DNA of 49,131 nucleotides from positions 1-49,131 of the forward strand of contig NZ_NVQF01000040.1 of assembly GCF_002592005.1 (NCBI RefSeq), read 5' to 3'. The notes under the pieces were generated by a model. The model was not told the origin of the DNA, made no database searches, and was given only the letters and a program-made list of their open reading frames with translations. The stretch comes from Mycolicibacterium palauense (GTDB taxonomy: Bacteria > Actinomycetota > Actinomycetes > Mycobacteriales > Mycobacteriaceae). This document shows, piece by piece, positions 33,744 to 41,242 of the stretch; position 1 is the first letter of the stretch; every line of letters starts with the position of its first letter. The position numbers were made by a program, and so were the translations under genes.

Positions 33744-35137
33744 GTTCGACCGCCGTGATCAATCCCGCCACCGAGGAGGTGCTGCGCCACGTCGAGCAGT
33801 TCGACGTGGCCGCCGTCGACGACGCGGTGGCCCGGGCCCGGACGGCCCAGCGGCGCTGGGCGCGCGGCGCGCCCGCCGAGCGCGCCGAGGCGCTGCGCTC
33901 CTTCGCGGCCGTGGTGGGCGCGCACATCGAGGAGCTCGCGGCGTTGGAGGTGGCCAACTCCGGGCACCCCGTCGGCTCGGCGGAATGGGAGGCCGGCCAT
34001 GTCCGCGACGTGCTGAACTTCTACGCGGCCAGCCCGGAACGGTTGTCGGGCAAGCAGATCCCGGTGGCCGGTGGGCTGGACGTCACCTTCCACGAGCCGC
34101 TCGGCGTCGTCGGGGTGATCACCCCGTGGAACTTCCCCATGACCATCGCGGCGTGGGGGTTCGCCCCGGCGCTGGCCGCCGGCAACGCGGTGCTGGTCAA
34201 ACCGGCGGAATGGACGCCGCTGACCACCATCCGTCTCGGTGAGCTGGCCGTGCAGGCGGGGCTTCCGGCCGACCTCTTCCAGGTGCTGCCCGGCCGCGGT
34301 TCGGTGGTGGGGGAGCGCTTCGTCACCCATCCCGGGGTGCGCAAGGTCGTCTTCACCGGTTCCACCGAGGTGGGCACGAAGGTGATGGCCGGCGCGGCCG
34401 CCCGGGTCAAACGCGTCACCCTCGAGCTCGGCGGCAAGAGCGCCAATATCGTCTTCGACGACTGCGATCTGGAACGAGCCGCGGCCACGGCGCCCTACGG
34501 GGTGTTCGACAACGCCGGCCAGGACTGCTGTGCGCGCAGCCGGATCCTGGTGCAGCGCAACGTCTACGACCGATTCATGGAACTGCTGGAACCCGCCGTC
34601 AAGGCAGTGGTGGTCGGTGACCCCACCGTCCGCGCCACCGAGATGGGGCCGCTGGTCTCCCGGCCGCACTGGGAGTCGGTGGCCGCCTACGTGCCCGAGG
34701 GTGCGCCGGTGGCCTTCCGCGGGTCGGCGCCGAGCGGGCCCGGCTACTGGTTCCCGCCCACCGTGCTGACCCCCGCGCGCACCGACCGCACCGTGACCGA
34801 GGAGATCTTCGGCCCCGTCGTCACCGTCCTGCCCTTCGAGGACGAAGCCGACGCGATCGCACTGGCCAACGACACCGAGTACGGACTGTCCGGGTCGATC
34901 TGGACGGAGAACGTGTCCCGGGCGCTGCGGGTCTCACGCGCGGTGGAGGCGGGCAACCTGAGCGTCAACTCGCATTCCTCGGTCCGCTACAACACCCCCT
35001 TCGGTGGCTTCAAACAATCCGGGCTGGGCCGGGAACTGGGCCCCGACGCGCCCGAACACTTCACCGAGACCAAGAACGTCTTCATCGCAGTCGCCGAGGC
35101 ACCGGTCGCAGAGACAACACAGGCAGGAGAGGCATAA
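33740..35137 (+). CDS. aldC: NAD(P)-dependent aldehyde dehydrogenase
   Basis: A 465-residue aldehyde dehydrogenase corresponding to Rv2858c (aldC). It shows VVGVITPWNFPMTIAAW, the cofactor-binding FTGSTEVGTKV, the general-base block VTLELGGKSANIVFDD, catalytic Cys263 in NAGQDCCARS, and EEIFGPVVTVLPF near the end. In this operon it would oxidise a gamma-glutamyl aminoaldehyde to the acid. ATG 33740 has CAGGAGGG just upstream. It abuts the SDR gene with no gap. Confidence 0.92.
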   Translation: MSSTAVINPATEEVLRHVEQFDVAAVDDAVARARTAQRRWARGAPAERAEALRSFAAVVGAHIEELAALEVANSGHPVGSAEWEAGHVRDVLNFYAASPERLSGKQIPVAGGLDVTFHEPLGVVGVITPWNFPMTIAAWGFAPALAAGNAVLVKPAEWTPLTTIRLGELAVQAGLPADLFQVLPGRGSVVGERFVTHPGVRKVVFTGSTEVGTKVMAGAAARVKRVTLELGGKSANIVFDDCDLERAAATAPYGVFDNAGQDCCARSRILVQRNVYDRFMELLEPAVKAVVVGDPTVRATEMGPLVSRPHWESVAAYVPEGAPVAFRGSAPSGPGYWFPPTVLTPARTDRTVTEEIFGPVVTVLPFEDEADAIALANDTEYGLSGSIWTENVSRALRVSRAVEAGNLSVNSHSSVRYNTPFGGFKQSGLGRELGPDAPEHFTETKNVFIAVAEAPVAETTQAGEA

Positions 35138-35920
35138 GTGGAGCACATCGATCTGACCCAGCGGCTGGCCGGCAAGGTCGCCGTCATCACCGGCGGGGCC
35201 AGCGGCATCGGGCTGGCCACGGCGCGGCGCATGCGGGCCGAGGGCGCCACCGTCGTGATCGGGGACATCGACCCGGCCACCGGCCGGGAGGTCGCCGAGG
35301 AGCTCTCGGGGACCTTCGTGGCCGTCGACGTCTCCGATCAGGCCGCGGTCGACGCCCTGTTCGACACGGCGGCCGCCACCCACGGGGCGGTCGACATCGC
35401 GTTCAACAACGCCGGCATCAGCCCGCCCGACGACGACCTGATCGAGAACACCGAGCTGCCGGCCTGGCAGCGGGTCCAGGACATCAACCTCAAGTCGGTC
35501 TACCTGTGCTGTCGGGCCGCGCTGCGGCACATGGTGCCCCGCCAGCGGGGCGTCATCATCAACACCGCGTCCTTCGTCGCGGTGATGGGATCGGCCACCT
35601 CGCAGATCTCCTACACCGCCTCCAAGGGGGGTGTGCTGGCGATGAGCCGCGAGCTGGGCGTGCAGTTCGCGCGGCAGGGCATCCGCGTCAACGCGTTGTG
35701 CCCCGGGCCGGTGAACACCCCGCTGCTCAAGGAGCTGTTCGCCAAGGATCCCGAGCGTGCGGCGCGCCGGCTGGTGCACGTTCCGCTGGGGCGGTTCGCC
35801 GAGCCGGAGGAGTTGGCGGCGGCGGTGGCGTTCCTGGCCAGCGACGACGCGTCGTTCATCACCGCCTCGACGTTCCTGGTCGACGGCGGTATCAGCTCGG
35901 CCTACGTGACCCCCCTGTAG
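35138..35920 (+). CDS. Short-chain dehydrogenase/reductase
   Basis: A 260-residue classical SDR corresponding to Rv2857c. Cofactor motif TGGASGIG at residues 18-25, Asp after the second strand (GDIDP, suggesting NAD preference), NNAG, and the catalytic Ser/Tyr159/Lys163 (ISYTASK). It ends with FLASDDASFITASTFLVDGG. Predicted in context to oxidise the alcohol of gamma-glutamylethanolamide to the aldehyde used by the preceding enzyme. GTG 35138 directly follows the aldC stop, with GGAGAGG upstream. Confidence 0.9.
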   Translation: MEHIDLTQRLAGKVAVITGGASGIGLATARRMRAEGATVVIGDIDPATGREVAEELSGTFVAVDVSDQAAVDALFDTAAATHGAVDIAFNNAGISPPDDDLIENTELPAWQRVQDINLKSVYLCCRAALRHMVPRQRGVIINTASFVAVMGSATSQISYTASKGGVLAMSRELGVQFARQGIRVNALCPGPVNTPLLKELFAKDPERAARRLVHVPLGRFAEPEELAAAVAFLASDDASFITASTFLVDGGISSAYVTPL

Positions 35921-35952
35921 AAACGGCCCGGTGGATCGATGAAGCAGCTGAC

Positions 35953-36708
35953 ATGACCGCGCATCCGGACCGGGACGAACAGCCGGACAGGCAGGCCGCC
36001 GGCGCCAGCGAGGCCAGCGACGCCCTGCTGCGGCCGGTGCGCCCGGGTAACGCGTTCGAGGACACCGTGGGCCGGTTGCTGCAGACGATCCGCCTCGGCG
36101 TGCTCGAGCCGGGGGAGTCGTTGCCTTCCGAACGGGAGCTGGCCGCGCGCCTCGGGGTCAGCCGCGACACCGTGCGCGAGGCGATCAAGTCGCTGGCCGA
36201 GGCCGGCTACCTGGTGTCGCGGCGCGGACGCTACGGGGGCACGTTCCTGGCCGAGCAGCTGCCCGCCGACGTCGCGGGCTCGCAGCGGGCGACCCGCGAG
36301 GAGATCGACGACGCGCTGCGGCTGCGGGAGATCCTGGAGGTCGGGGCGGCCCGGATGGCGGCGGCCCGCACCCTGACCGCCGCCGAGCGCGAGGTGTTGT
36401 GGTCGCGGCTGACCGACGTGCGGGACGCGGCACTGGAGGACTATCGCCGGCTGGATTCGCGGCTGCATCTGGCGATCGCCGAGGCGGCGGGAACGCCGTC
36501 GCTGGTGCCGTTGGTCGCCGAGAACCGGATGCGGCTCAACGGGCTGTTGGACCGTATCCCGTTGCTCAAGCTCAACATCGCCCATTCCGACGAGCAGCAC
36601 GAGGCGATCGTGCTGGCGATTCTGGCCGGCGACTGCGAGGGGGCGGCGGTGGCCATGCGGGCCCACGTCGCCGGATCCGCGGTGCTGCTGCACGGGTTCC
36701 TCGATTAG
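35953..36708 (+). CDS. GntR/FadR family transcriptional regulator (FCD domain)
   Basis: A 251-residue regulator. The winged helix is LLQTIRLGVLEPGESLPSER followed by ELAARLGVSRDTVREAIKSL. The C-terminal FCD ligand domain shows the metal/ligand residues in RRLDSRLHLAIAEAAGTPSL, HSDEQHEAIV and MRAHVAGSAV. It is the last gene of the putative ethanolamine operon, 32 bp after the SDR. It probably controls that operon and the divergent permease, perhaps sensing a carboxylate intermediate. ATG 35953 fits the domain start. Confidence 0.88.
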   Translation: MTAHPDRDEQPDRQAAGASEASDALLRPVRPGNAFEDTVGRLLQTIRLGVLEPGESLPSERELAARLGVSRDTVREAIKSLAEAGYLVSRRGRYGGTFLAEQLPADVAGSQRATREEIDDALRLREILEVGAARMAAARTLTAAEREVLWSRLTDVRDAALEDYRRLDSRLHLAIAEAAGTPSLVPLVAENRMRLNGLLDRIPLLKLNIAHSDEQHEAIVLAILAGDCEGAAVAMRAHVAGSAVLLHGFLD

Positions 36709-36750
36709 TACGCGCTGATAAGTCCGCCCCGTCGATTAACCTCGTGTGTC

Positions 36751-37089
36751 ATGGAACAGGTCGGGGATTCCGGGGGCGAGGTCGCGGTCCGGCGCGCGTC
36801 CTCGGCGCGCTCCGACGTCGACATCGCCGGATGGACGCAGCGTTTCGACCTGCTGTCCGACCCGCACCGGCTGGAGATCCTGCTGGGGCTGCACCGTGCG
36901 CCGGGCATCTGCGTCGGTGATCTCGCGATGGCCCTGGAACGCTCGGAGAACTCGGTGTCCCAGGCGCTGAGGGTGCTGCGCCAGCAGGGCTGGGTCAGTT
37001 CCACCCGGGTGGGGCGCCAGGTCAGCTACCGGCTGGAGGACCAGACCGTGCACGATCTGCTGCACTGGATAGGTGCCGCCCACGGTTGA
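36751..37089 (+). CDS. ArsR/SmtB family regulator, probably a cobalt/nickel sensor
   Basis: A 112-residue winged-helix repressor: FDLLSDPHRLEILLGLHRAP, ICVGDLAMALERSENSVSQA, LRVLRQQGWVSSTRVGRQVS, YRLEDQTVHDLLHWIGAAHG. The C-terminal helix carries Asp and three His in a pattern like the alpha-5 metal sites of SmtB/NmtR-type sensors. It stands directly before the cbiMNQO cobalt importer, so it is a good candidate Co(II)-responsive repressor of that operon. ATG 36751 lies 8 nt after a -10-like TAACCT (36737-36742). Metal identity is inferred. Confidence 0.85.
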   Translation: MEQVGDSGGEVAVRRASSARSDVDIAGWTQRFDLLSDPHRLEILLGLHRAPGICVGDLAMALERSENSVSQALRVLRQQGWVSSTRVGRQVSYRLEDQTVHDLLHWIGAAHG

Positions 37090-37090
37090 C

Positions 37091-37106
37091 CTGCCCGCCC
37101 GGGCAG
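37091..37106 (+). terminator. Short hairpin after the ArsR gene
   Basis: CTGCCC-GCCC-GGGCAG is followed by TTTA, one base after the arsR stop. It may separate arsR from cbiM transcription. Confidence 0.4.
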
Positions 37107-37121
37107 TTTACATAGGATGAA

Positions 37122-37143
37122 CATCTGAACATCTAGACAGATG
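37122..37143. promoter_or_regulatory. Candidate ArsR operator upstream of cbiM
   Basis: CATCTG and CAGATG are inverted arms of a 22-bp site; an extra copy AACATCT inside makes a direct repeat of the left arm. ArsR/SmtB sites typically have such 12-2-12-like imperfect dyads. It lies between the regulator and the first importer gene. Confidence 0.5.
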
Positions 37144-37225
37144 ATCCCGACTTGCCTAGGGTCGAAAGGGCACCCCGCAGGACCCGTCGGAAGGCAAGAC
37201 AGCTGTGGTCGTAACGACTCAGGCG

Positions 37226-37921
37226 ATGCACATGAGCGACGGCATCGTCAACGCGCCCACCTCGGCATTCTTCGGGGTGCTCGCGGTCGCGGCGCTGGCC
37301 TACTGCGTGTGGCGGGCCCGCACCGAACTCGATGAGCGGACCGTGCCGTTGGCCGGCCTCGTCGCGGCGTTCGTCTTCGCGGTGCAGATGGTCAACTTCC
37401 CGATCCTGCCGGGGGTCAGCGGACACCTGTTGGGCGGTGCGCTGGCCGCCATCCTCGTCGGCCCCTTCACCGGAGTGCTGTGCATCGCGATCGTGCTGGT
37501 GGTGCAGTCGCTGCTGTTCGCCGACGGCGGGATCACCGCGCTCGGGATGAACATCACCAACATGGGCATCATCGGGGTGGCCGCCGGATACGGCACCGCG
37601 GTCGTGCTCTACAAGCTGCTCAGCCGCCGCAACCGGGACGGCGTGCGCATCCTGGGCGTCACCGCATTCATCGCCGCCGTGGTGGGCACGGTCTGCGCGG
37701 CAACGGGTTTCATCATCGAATACGCGATCGGCGGCGCCGCTTCGACCTCGCTGGCCACCGTGGCGGGCTACATGCTGGGCACCCACGTGCTCATCGGCAT
37801 CGGTGAGGGTGTGATCACCGCGATCACGGTGATGGCGGTGGCCCGCTCCCGCCCGGATCTGGTCTACCTGCTGCGCCGGCACGGGCGCACCGCACCGGTG
37901 GTCGCGGGAGCGCCGGCATGA
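37226..37921 (+). CDS. cbiM: Cobalt ECF transporter substrate-specific component
   Basis: Membrane S-component of an ECF cobalt importer. The mature N-terminus MHMSDGIVNAPTS provides the Met1-His2 metal site of CbiM/NikM. Further blocks are MVNFPILPGVSGHLLGGALA, VQSLLFADGGITALGMNITN (second metal-binding His/Asn region) and TGFIIEYAIGG. About six membrane segments, 231 residues. ATG 37226 is chosen because His must be residue 2. GTG 37205 has a better GGAAGG site and would add seven residues (MVVTTQA) that would have to be removed. The gene takes the place of nicT in M. tuberculosis. Confidence 0.9.
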   Translation: MHMSDGIVNAPTSAFFGVLAVAALAYCVWRARTELDERTVPLAGLVAAFVFAVQMVNFPILPGVSGHLLGGALAAILVGPFTGVLCIAIVLVVQSLLFADGGITALGMNITNMGIIGVAAGYGTAVVLYKLLSRRNRDGVRILGVTAFIAAVVGTVCAATGFIIEYAIGGAASTSLATVAGYMLGTHVLIGIGEGVITAITVMAVARSRPDLVYLLRRHGRTAPVVAGAPA

Positions 37922-38259
37922 GCGCCAAACGGTTCTGGATCGTGTTCGCGCTGGCCGTCGTGGTGATCGCCGGTGGGGTGTCCTATCTGGCCAGCTCCAG
38001 CCCGGACGGACTGGACTCGGCCACCCTGCGCGGCTGCGAGGTCGTCGAGACGCCCTCCGGTGCAGAACAACTCAACGGCAGCTGCATCGCCCAACACGCC
38101 ACCGAGCACGGCATGGCCGCCTCCCCGCTGGCCGACTACACGCTGTTCGGTCACGGCGCCACCGGCGGGATCGCCGGCATCCTGGGTGCTGTCGTGGTGC
38201 TCGCGGTGGCGGGCGGGGGTTTCTGGCTGATCGCCAGGAGCCGCAAAGCGAGAAACTGA
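37918..38259 (+). CDS. cbiN: PDGLE-domain CbiN-like cobalt transport protein
   Basis: A 113-residue protein with an N-terminal membrane helix (FWIVFALAVVVIAGGVSYLA), the SSSPDGLDSATL motif that names the PDGLE domain, an extracytoplasmic loop with two cysteines, and a C-terminal helix (GIAGILGAVVVLAVAGGGFWLI). It is the small accessory subunit that helps CbiM load metal. It overlaps cbiM by ATGA. It could equally be called only PDGLE protein, since classical CbiN differs somewhat in sequence. Confidence 0.82.
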   Translation: MSAKRFWIVFALAVVVIAGGVSYLASSSPDGLDSATLRGCEVVETPSGAEQLNGSCIAQHATEHGMAASPLADYTLFGHGATGGIAGILGAVVVLAVAGGGFWLIARSRKARN

Positions 38260-38266
38260 GCCGCCC

Positions 38267-39052
38267 ATGTCATCCGGGCACTCGCATCCGCTGTTCCGTG
38301 ACGGCGACTCGGTGGTGCACCGCGCACCGGCCGAGGTCAAGATCGTCTGCCTGGTGCTGTTCGTCTTCGCCGTGGTGGCCACCCCCCGGGAGATGTTCTG
38401 GCCCTATGCGGTCTACGGGGCCATCGTGCTGGTGGTGTGGCAGCTGGCCCGGATCCCGCTGCGCTGGGTGCTGCCGCGGATGCTGATCGAGGCGCCGTTC
38501 GTGGTGCTGGCGGTGCTGCTGCCGTTCTCCGAGGGCGGGCAACGGGTGCAGTTCGCCGGCCTTCAGCTGTCGGTGGCGGGTCTCTACGCCGCCTGGGGGA
38601 TCGTCATCAAGGGCACGCTCGGGGTGGCGGCCGCGTTGACGGTGGCCGCGACCACCACCGCCCGCGAGTTGCCGCTGGCACTGAGCCGGCTGGGGGTGCC
38701 GGGGCTGGTCACCTCCATGCTGGTGCTGATGATCCGCTACATCGACCTGCTCAGCGCCGAGGCGGCCCGCATGCGCATGGCCCGGATCTCCCGCGGGGAC
38801 TCACCGCGGGCGCTGCACCAGGCGGGCGCGATCGCCAGGGCGGTCGGCGCGCTGTTCGTCCGGTCCTACGAGCGCGGGGAACGCGTGTACGTGGCGATGC
38901 TCTCCCGCGGCTTCGACGGCGCGGTCCCGGATCTGGCCGGGGTCGGCGCGCGACCACGCGCCACCGCCGCCGAATGGGGCCTGACCCTGGTGCCCGCGGC
39001 GGCGGCCGGCGCGGTCGCCGTGTCGGCGTGGGCCACCTGGGTGGGCCGATGA
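38267..39052 (+). CDS. cbiQ: Cobalt ECF transporter T component
   Basis: A 261-residue membrane protein that couples the ATPase to CbiM. After a short start, APAEVKIVCLVLFVFAVVAT opens the hydrophobic region. The two cytosolic coupling motifs of EcfT/CbiQ are seen in ARMRMARISRGDS and SYERGERVYVAMLSRGFDG. ATG 38267 follows cbiN by 7 bp, and the stop overlaps the cbiO start (ATGA). Confidence 0.92.
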   Translation: MSSGHSHPLFRDGDSVVHRAPAEVKIVCLVLFVFAVVATPREMFWPYAVYGAIVLVVWQLARIPLRWVLPRMLIEAPFVVLAVLLPFSEGGQRVQFAGLQLSVAGLYAAWGIVIKGTLGVAAALTVAATTTARELPLALSRLGVPGLVTSMLVLMIRYIDLLSAEAARMRMARISRGDSPRALHQAGAIARAVGALFVRSYERGERVYVAMLSRGFDGAVPDLAGVGARPRATAAEWGLTLVPAAAAGAVAVSAWATWVGR

Positions 39053-39792
39053 GCGAACACCCCGCCGTCCGGATCGCCGGTCTGCACCACCGCTACCCCG
39101 ACGGCCATGTCGCGCTGCGCGGTGTCGACCTGGTCGTGCAGCCCGGTGAGCGGGTGGCCCTGCTGGGCCCCAACGGGGCGGGGAAGACGACGTTGATGCT
39201 GCACCTCAACGGCGTCCTGACCGCCACCTCGGGCGTGGTCGACATTCTGGGTACGCCGGTGTCGCGCAAGACCCTGCGCGAGATCCGCCAGCGGGTCGGC
39301 CTGGTCTTCCAGGACCCCGACGACCAACTGTTCATGCCGACCCTGGCCCAGGACGTGGCCTTCGGGCCGGCCAACTTCGGTCTGCGCGGGCCGGAACTCG
39401 AGGAACGGGTGCGTGCGGCGCTGGAGGCGGTGTCGCTGACCGGGGAGGCCGACCGCAGCCCGGCGCATCTGTCCGGGGGCCAGCGGCGCCGCGGCGCGCT
39501 GGCCACCGTGCTGGCCTGCCGCCCCGAGATCCTGGTGCTCGACGAGCCCTCGGCCAACCTCGATCCGGTGGCCCGGCGCGAGCTGGCCCAGACGCTGCAG
39601 ACGCTGGAGTCGACGATGCTCATCGTGACCCACGATCTGCCCTACGCGGCGCAGCTGTGCGACCGCGCGGTCATCATCGACAACGGCGAGGTGGTGGCCG
39701 ACGACGACATCGCCGCGGTGCTCGGCGACGCCGACCTGCTGGCCGCCCACCGTCTCGAGCTGCCCTGGGGTTTCGCGATTTCGGTGCAGTAG
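39049..39792 (+). CDS. cbiO: Cobalt ECF transporter ATPase
   Basis: ABC-type ATPase of 247 residues that powers cobalt uptake. Walker A GPNGAGKT (40-47), Q-loop VFQDPDDQLFMP, signature LSGGQRRRGALATVLACRP, Walker B EILVLDEPSANLDP, and H-loop IVTHDLPYAAQLCDRA. The signature has RRRG where most CbiO have KQRV or KKRV. It is the last gene of the operon. Its final codons and stop form one arm and loop of the hairpin shared with mtr. Confidence 0.94.
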   Translation: MSEHPAVRIAGLHHRYPDGHVALRGVDLVVQPGERVALLGPNGAGKTTLMLHLNGVLTATSGVVDILGTPVSRKTLREIRQRVGLVFQDPDDQLFMPTLAQDVAFGPANFGLRGPELEERVRAALEAVSLTGEADRSPAHLSGGQRRRGALATVLACRPEILVLDEPSANLDPVARRELAQTLQTLESTMLIVTHDLPYAAQLCDRAVIIDNGEVVADDDIAAVLGDADLLAAHRLELPWGFAISVQ

Positions 39793-39827
39793 GTCCCGCC
39801 GGGCGGGACCCAGTGCACCGAAATCGC
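39775..39827. terminator. Long bidirectional hairpin spanning the cbiO and mtr stop codons
   Basis: Outer arms GCGATTTCGGTGCA (39775-39788) and TGCACCGAAATCGC (39814-39827) are perfect. Inside, GGTCCCGCC and GGCGGGACC pair around one base, with only three bases unpaired on each side. It ends both convergent genes and includes the last five cbiO codons. Confidence 0.85.
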
Positions 39828-41242
39828 TAGTGGCGGCGCGGCGGCGGCCAGATGGGCTCGCCGCACAGCGCCAGCAGCGCGTTCTCGATCACCTCGGGCA
39901 GCGCGGGATGGATCCAGTACTGGCCGCGGGCCATGTCCTGGCCGCCCAACCCGAAGGTCATCGCCTGGATGAGCGGCTGGATCAGCGTCGAGGCCTGATG
40001 GCCCATCAGGTGGGCCCCCAGCAGCCTGCCGGTGTCCGCCTCGACGATCAGCTTGCAGATCCCGGTGGTGTCCTCCATCGCCCAGCCGTAGGCCACGTCG
40101 CCGTAGTCCTGGATCTTGACCCGGATGTCGAATCCCTGGGCGCGGGCCTCGTTCTCGGTCATCCCCACACAGGCGATCTGCGGGTCGGTGAACACCGCCG
40201 AGGGCACGAAGCGGTGATCGGAGGCCACCAGCATGTCCTCATCGTCCCAGTCCTGCAGCAGGTTGTGCCGGACCACCCGGGCCTCGTGGTTGGCGACGTG
40301 TTTGAGCTGGTACGGCGAGCAGACGTCGCCGAGAGCGTAGATGCCGCGCGCGGTCGTGCGCTGGTACTCGTCGACCACCACCAGGCCGTCCACGCCGATC
40401 CGGACGCCCGCCGACTGTGCGTCGAGCAGATCACCGTTGGGGATCCGCCCCGTGGCCACCAGCAGGGTGTCGGCGTTCAGGGTGGAGCCGTCGTCGAGGA
40501 CCAGGTGCACCCCGTCGCCGTCCGGGCGTGCCCCGGTCACCTCGCGGTGGGTGCGCAGTTCCCATTTGCGCGAGGCGATCTCGGTGAACCGCTCACCGAG
40601 GTCGTCGTCGCAGTGCGACAGCAGTGTGGACCCGCGCACGACCAGGGTGACGCGCGAGCCCAGGGCCGAGAACACGTGGGCGAACTCCGCGGCGACGAAC
40701 CCGCCGCCGACGATCACCAGGTGTTCGGGCAGTTCGGGGATGCGCATGATGGTGTCGCTGGTGTGGTACTCCACGCCGCAGTCGGCGATCGCCGGGGGCA
40801 CCATGGCGCGCGCGCCGGCGGCGATGACCACCTGGTCGGAGGTGAACTCGGCTCCGGTGTCGGTGCGCAGCAGATGGCGGCCGTCCGGGCGGGTGGGGCC
40901 GAACCGGGTGTGCCCGTCGATGACGGTGACGTCGGGGGAGGAGCGCCGGTAGCGTTCGCCGCCGAGCGCGATGGGGTCGATCCGGCCGAAGACCCGCGAG
41001 ACGATGTCGGGCCAGCGCACCCCGTCCAGGCGCGCGTCCACGCCGAAGCGGCTCGCCTCGCGGACGGTGTTGGCGACGTCGGCGGCGTAGACGAACATCT
41101 TGGTGGGGATGCACCCGACGTTGAGGCAAGTGCCGCCGAAGGTGCCCTGCTCACAGATGGCCACCTTCTTGCCGGCGTAGCGCTCGTCGAGGATCGAGTT
41201 GCCCGAGCCGGTGCCGATGATGGTCAGGTCGAAATGCTCCAC
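39827..41242 (-). CDS. mtr: Mycothione reductase
   Basis: NADPH-dependent flavoprotein that reduces mycothiol disulphide, the actinobacterial counterpart of glutathione reductase. The 471-residue product has the FAD motif GTGSGN (11-16), redox-active Cys39 and Cys44 in GGTCLNVGCIPTKM, NADPH motif IVGGGFVAAEFAHV, ARGIYALGDVCSPYQLKHVA, and the catalytic His-Glu pair in YWIHPALPEV. Start ATG 41242 lies inside the end of the upstream hydrolase gene (19-nt overlap), so they are probably one operon, as Rv2855 and Rv2854 are adjacent in M. tuberculosis. Confidence 0.95.
   Translation of the reverse strand: MEHFDLTIIGTGSGNSILDERYAGKKVAICEQGTFGGTCLNVGCIPTKMFVYAADVANTVREASRFGVDARLDGVRWPDIVSRVFGRIDPIALGGERYRRSSPDVTVIDGHTRFGPTRPDGRHLLRTDTGAEFTSDQVVIAAGARAMVPPAIADCGVEYHTSDTIMRIPELPEHLVIVGGGFVAAEFAHVFSALGSRVTLVVRGSTLLSHCDDDLGERFTEIASRKWELRTHREVTGARPDGDGVHLVLDDGSTLNADTLLVATGRIPNGDLLDAQSAGVRIGVDGLVVVDEYQRTTARGIYALGDVCSPYQLKHVANHEARVVRHNLLQDWDDEDMLVASDHRFVPSAVFTDPQIACVGMTENEARAQGFDIRVKIQDYGDVAYGWAMEDTTGICKLIVEADTGRLLGAHLMGHQASTLIQPLIQAMTFGLGGQDMARGQYWIHPALPEVIENALLALCGEPIWPPPRRH

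Noticed and set aside
37090..37225. Cobalamin riboswitch upstream of cbiM
   Set aside because: I looked for the B12-box core and found nothing similar. The gap is only about 115 bp and is better explained by an ArsR operator.
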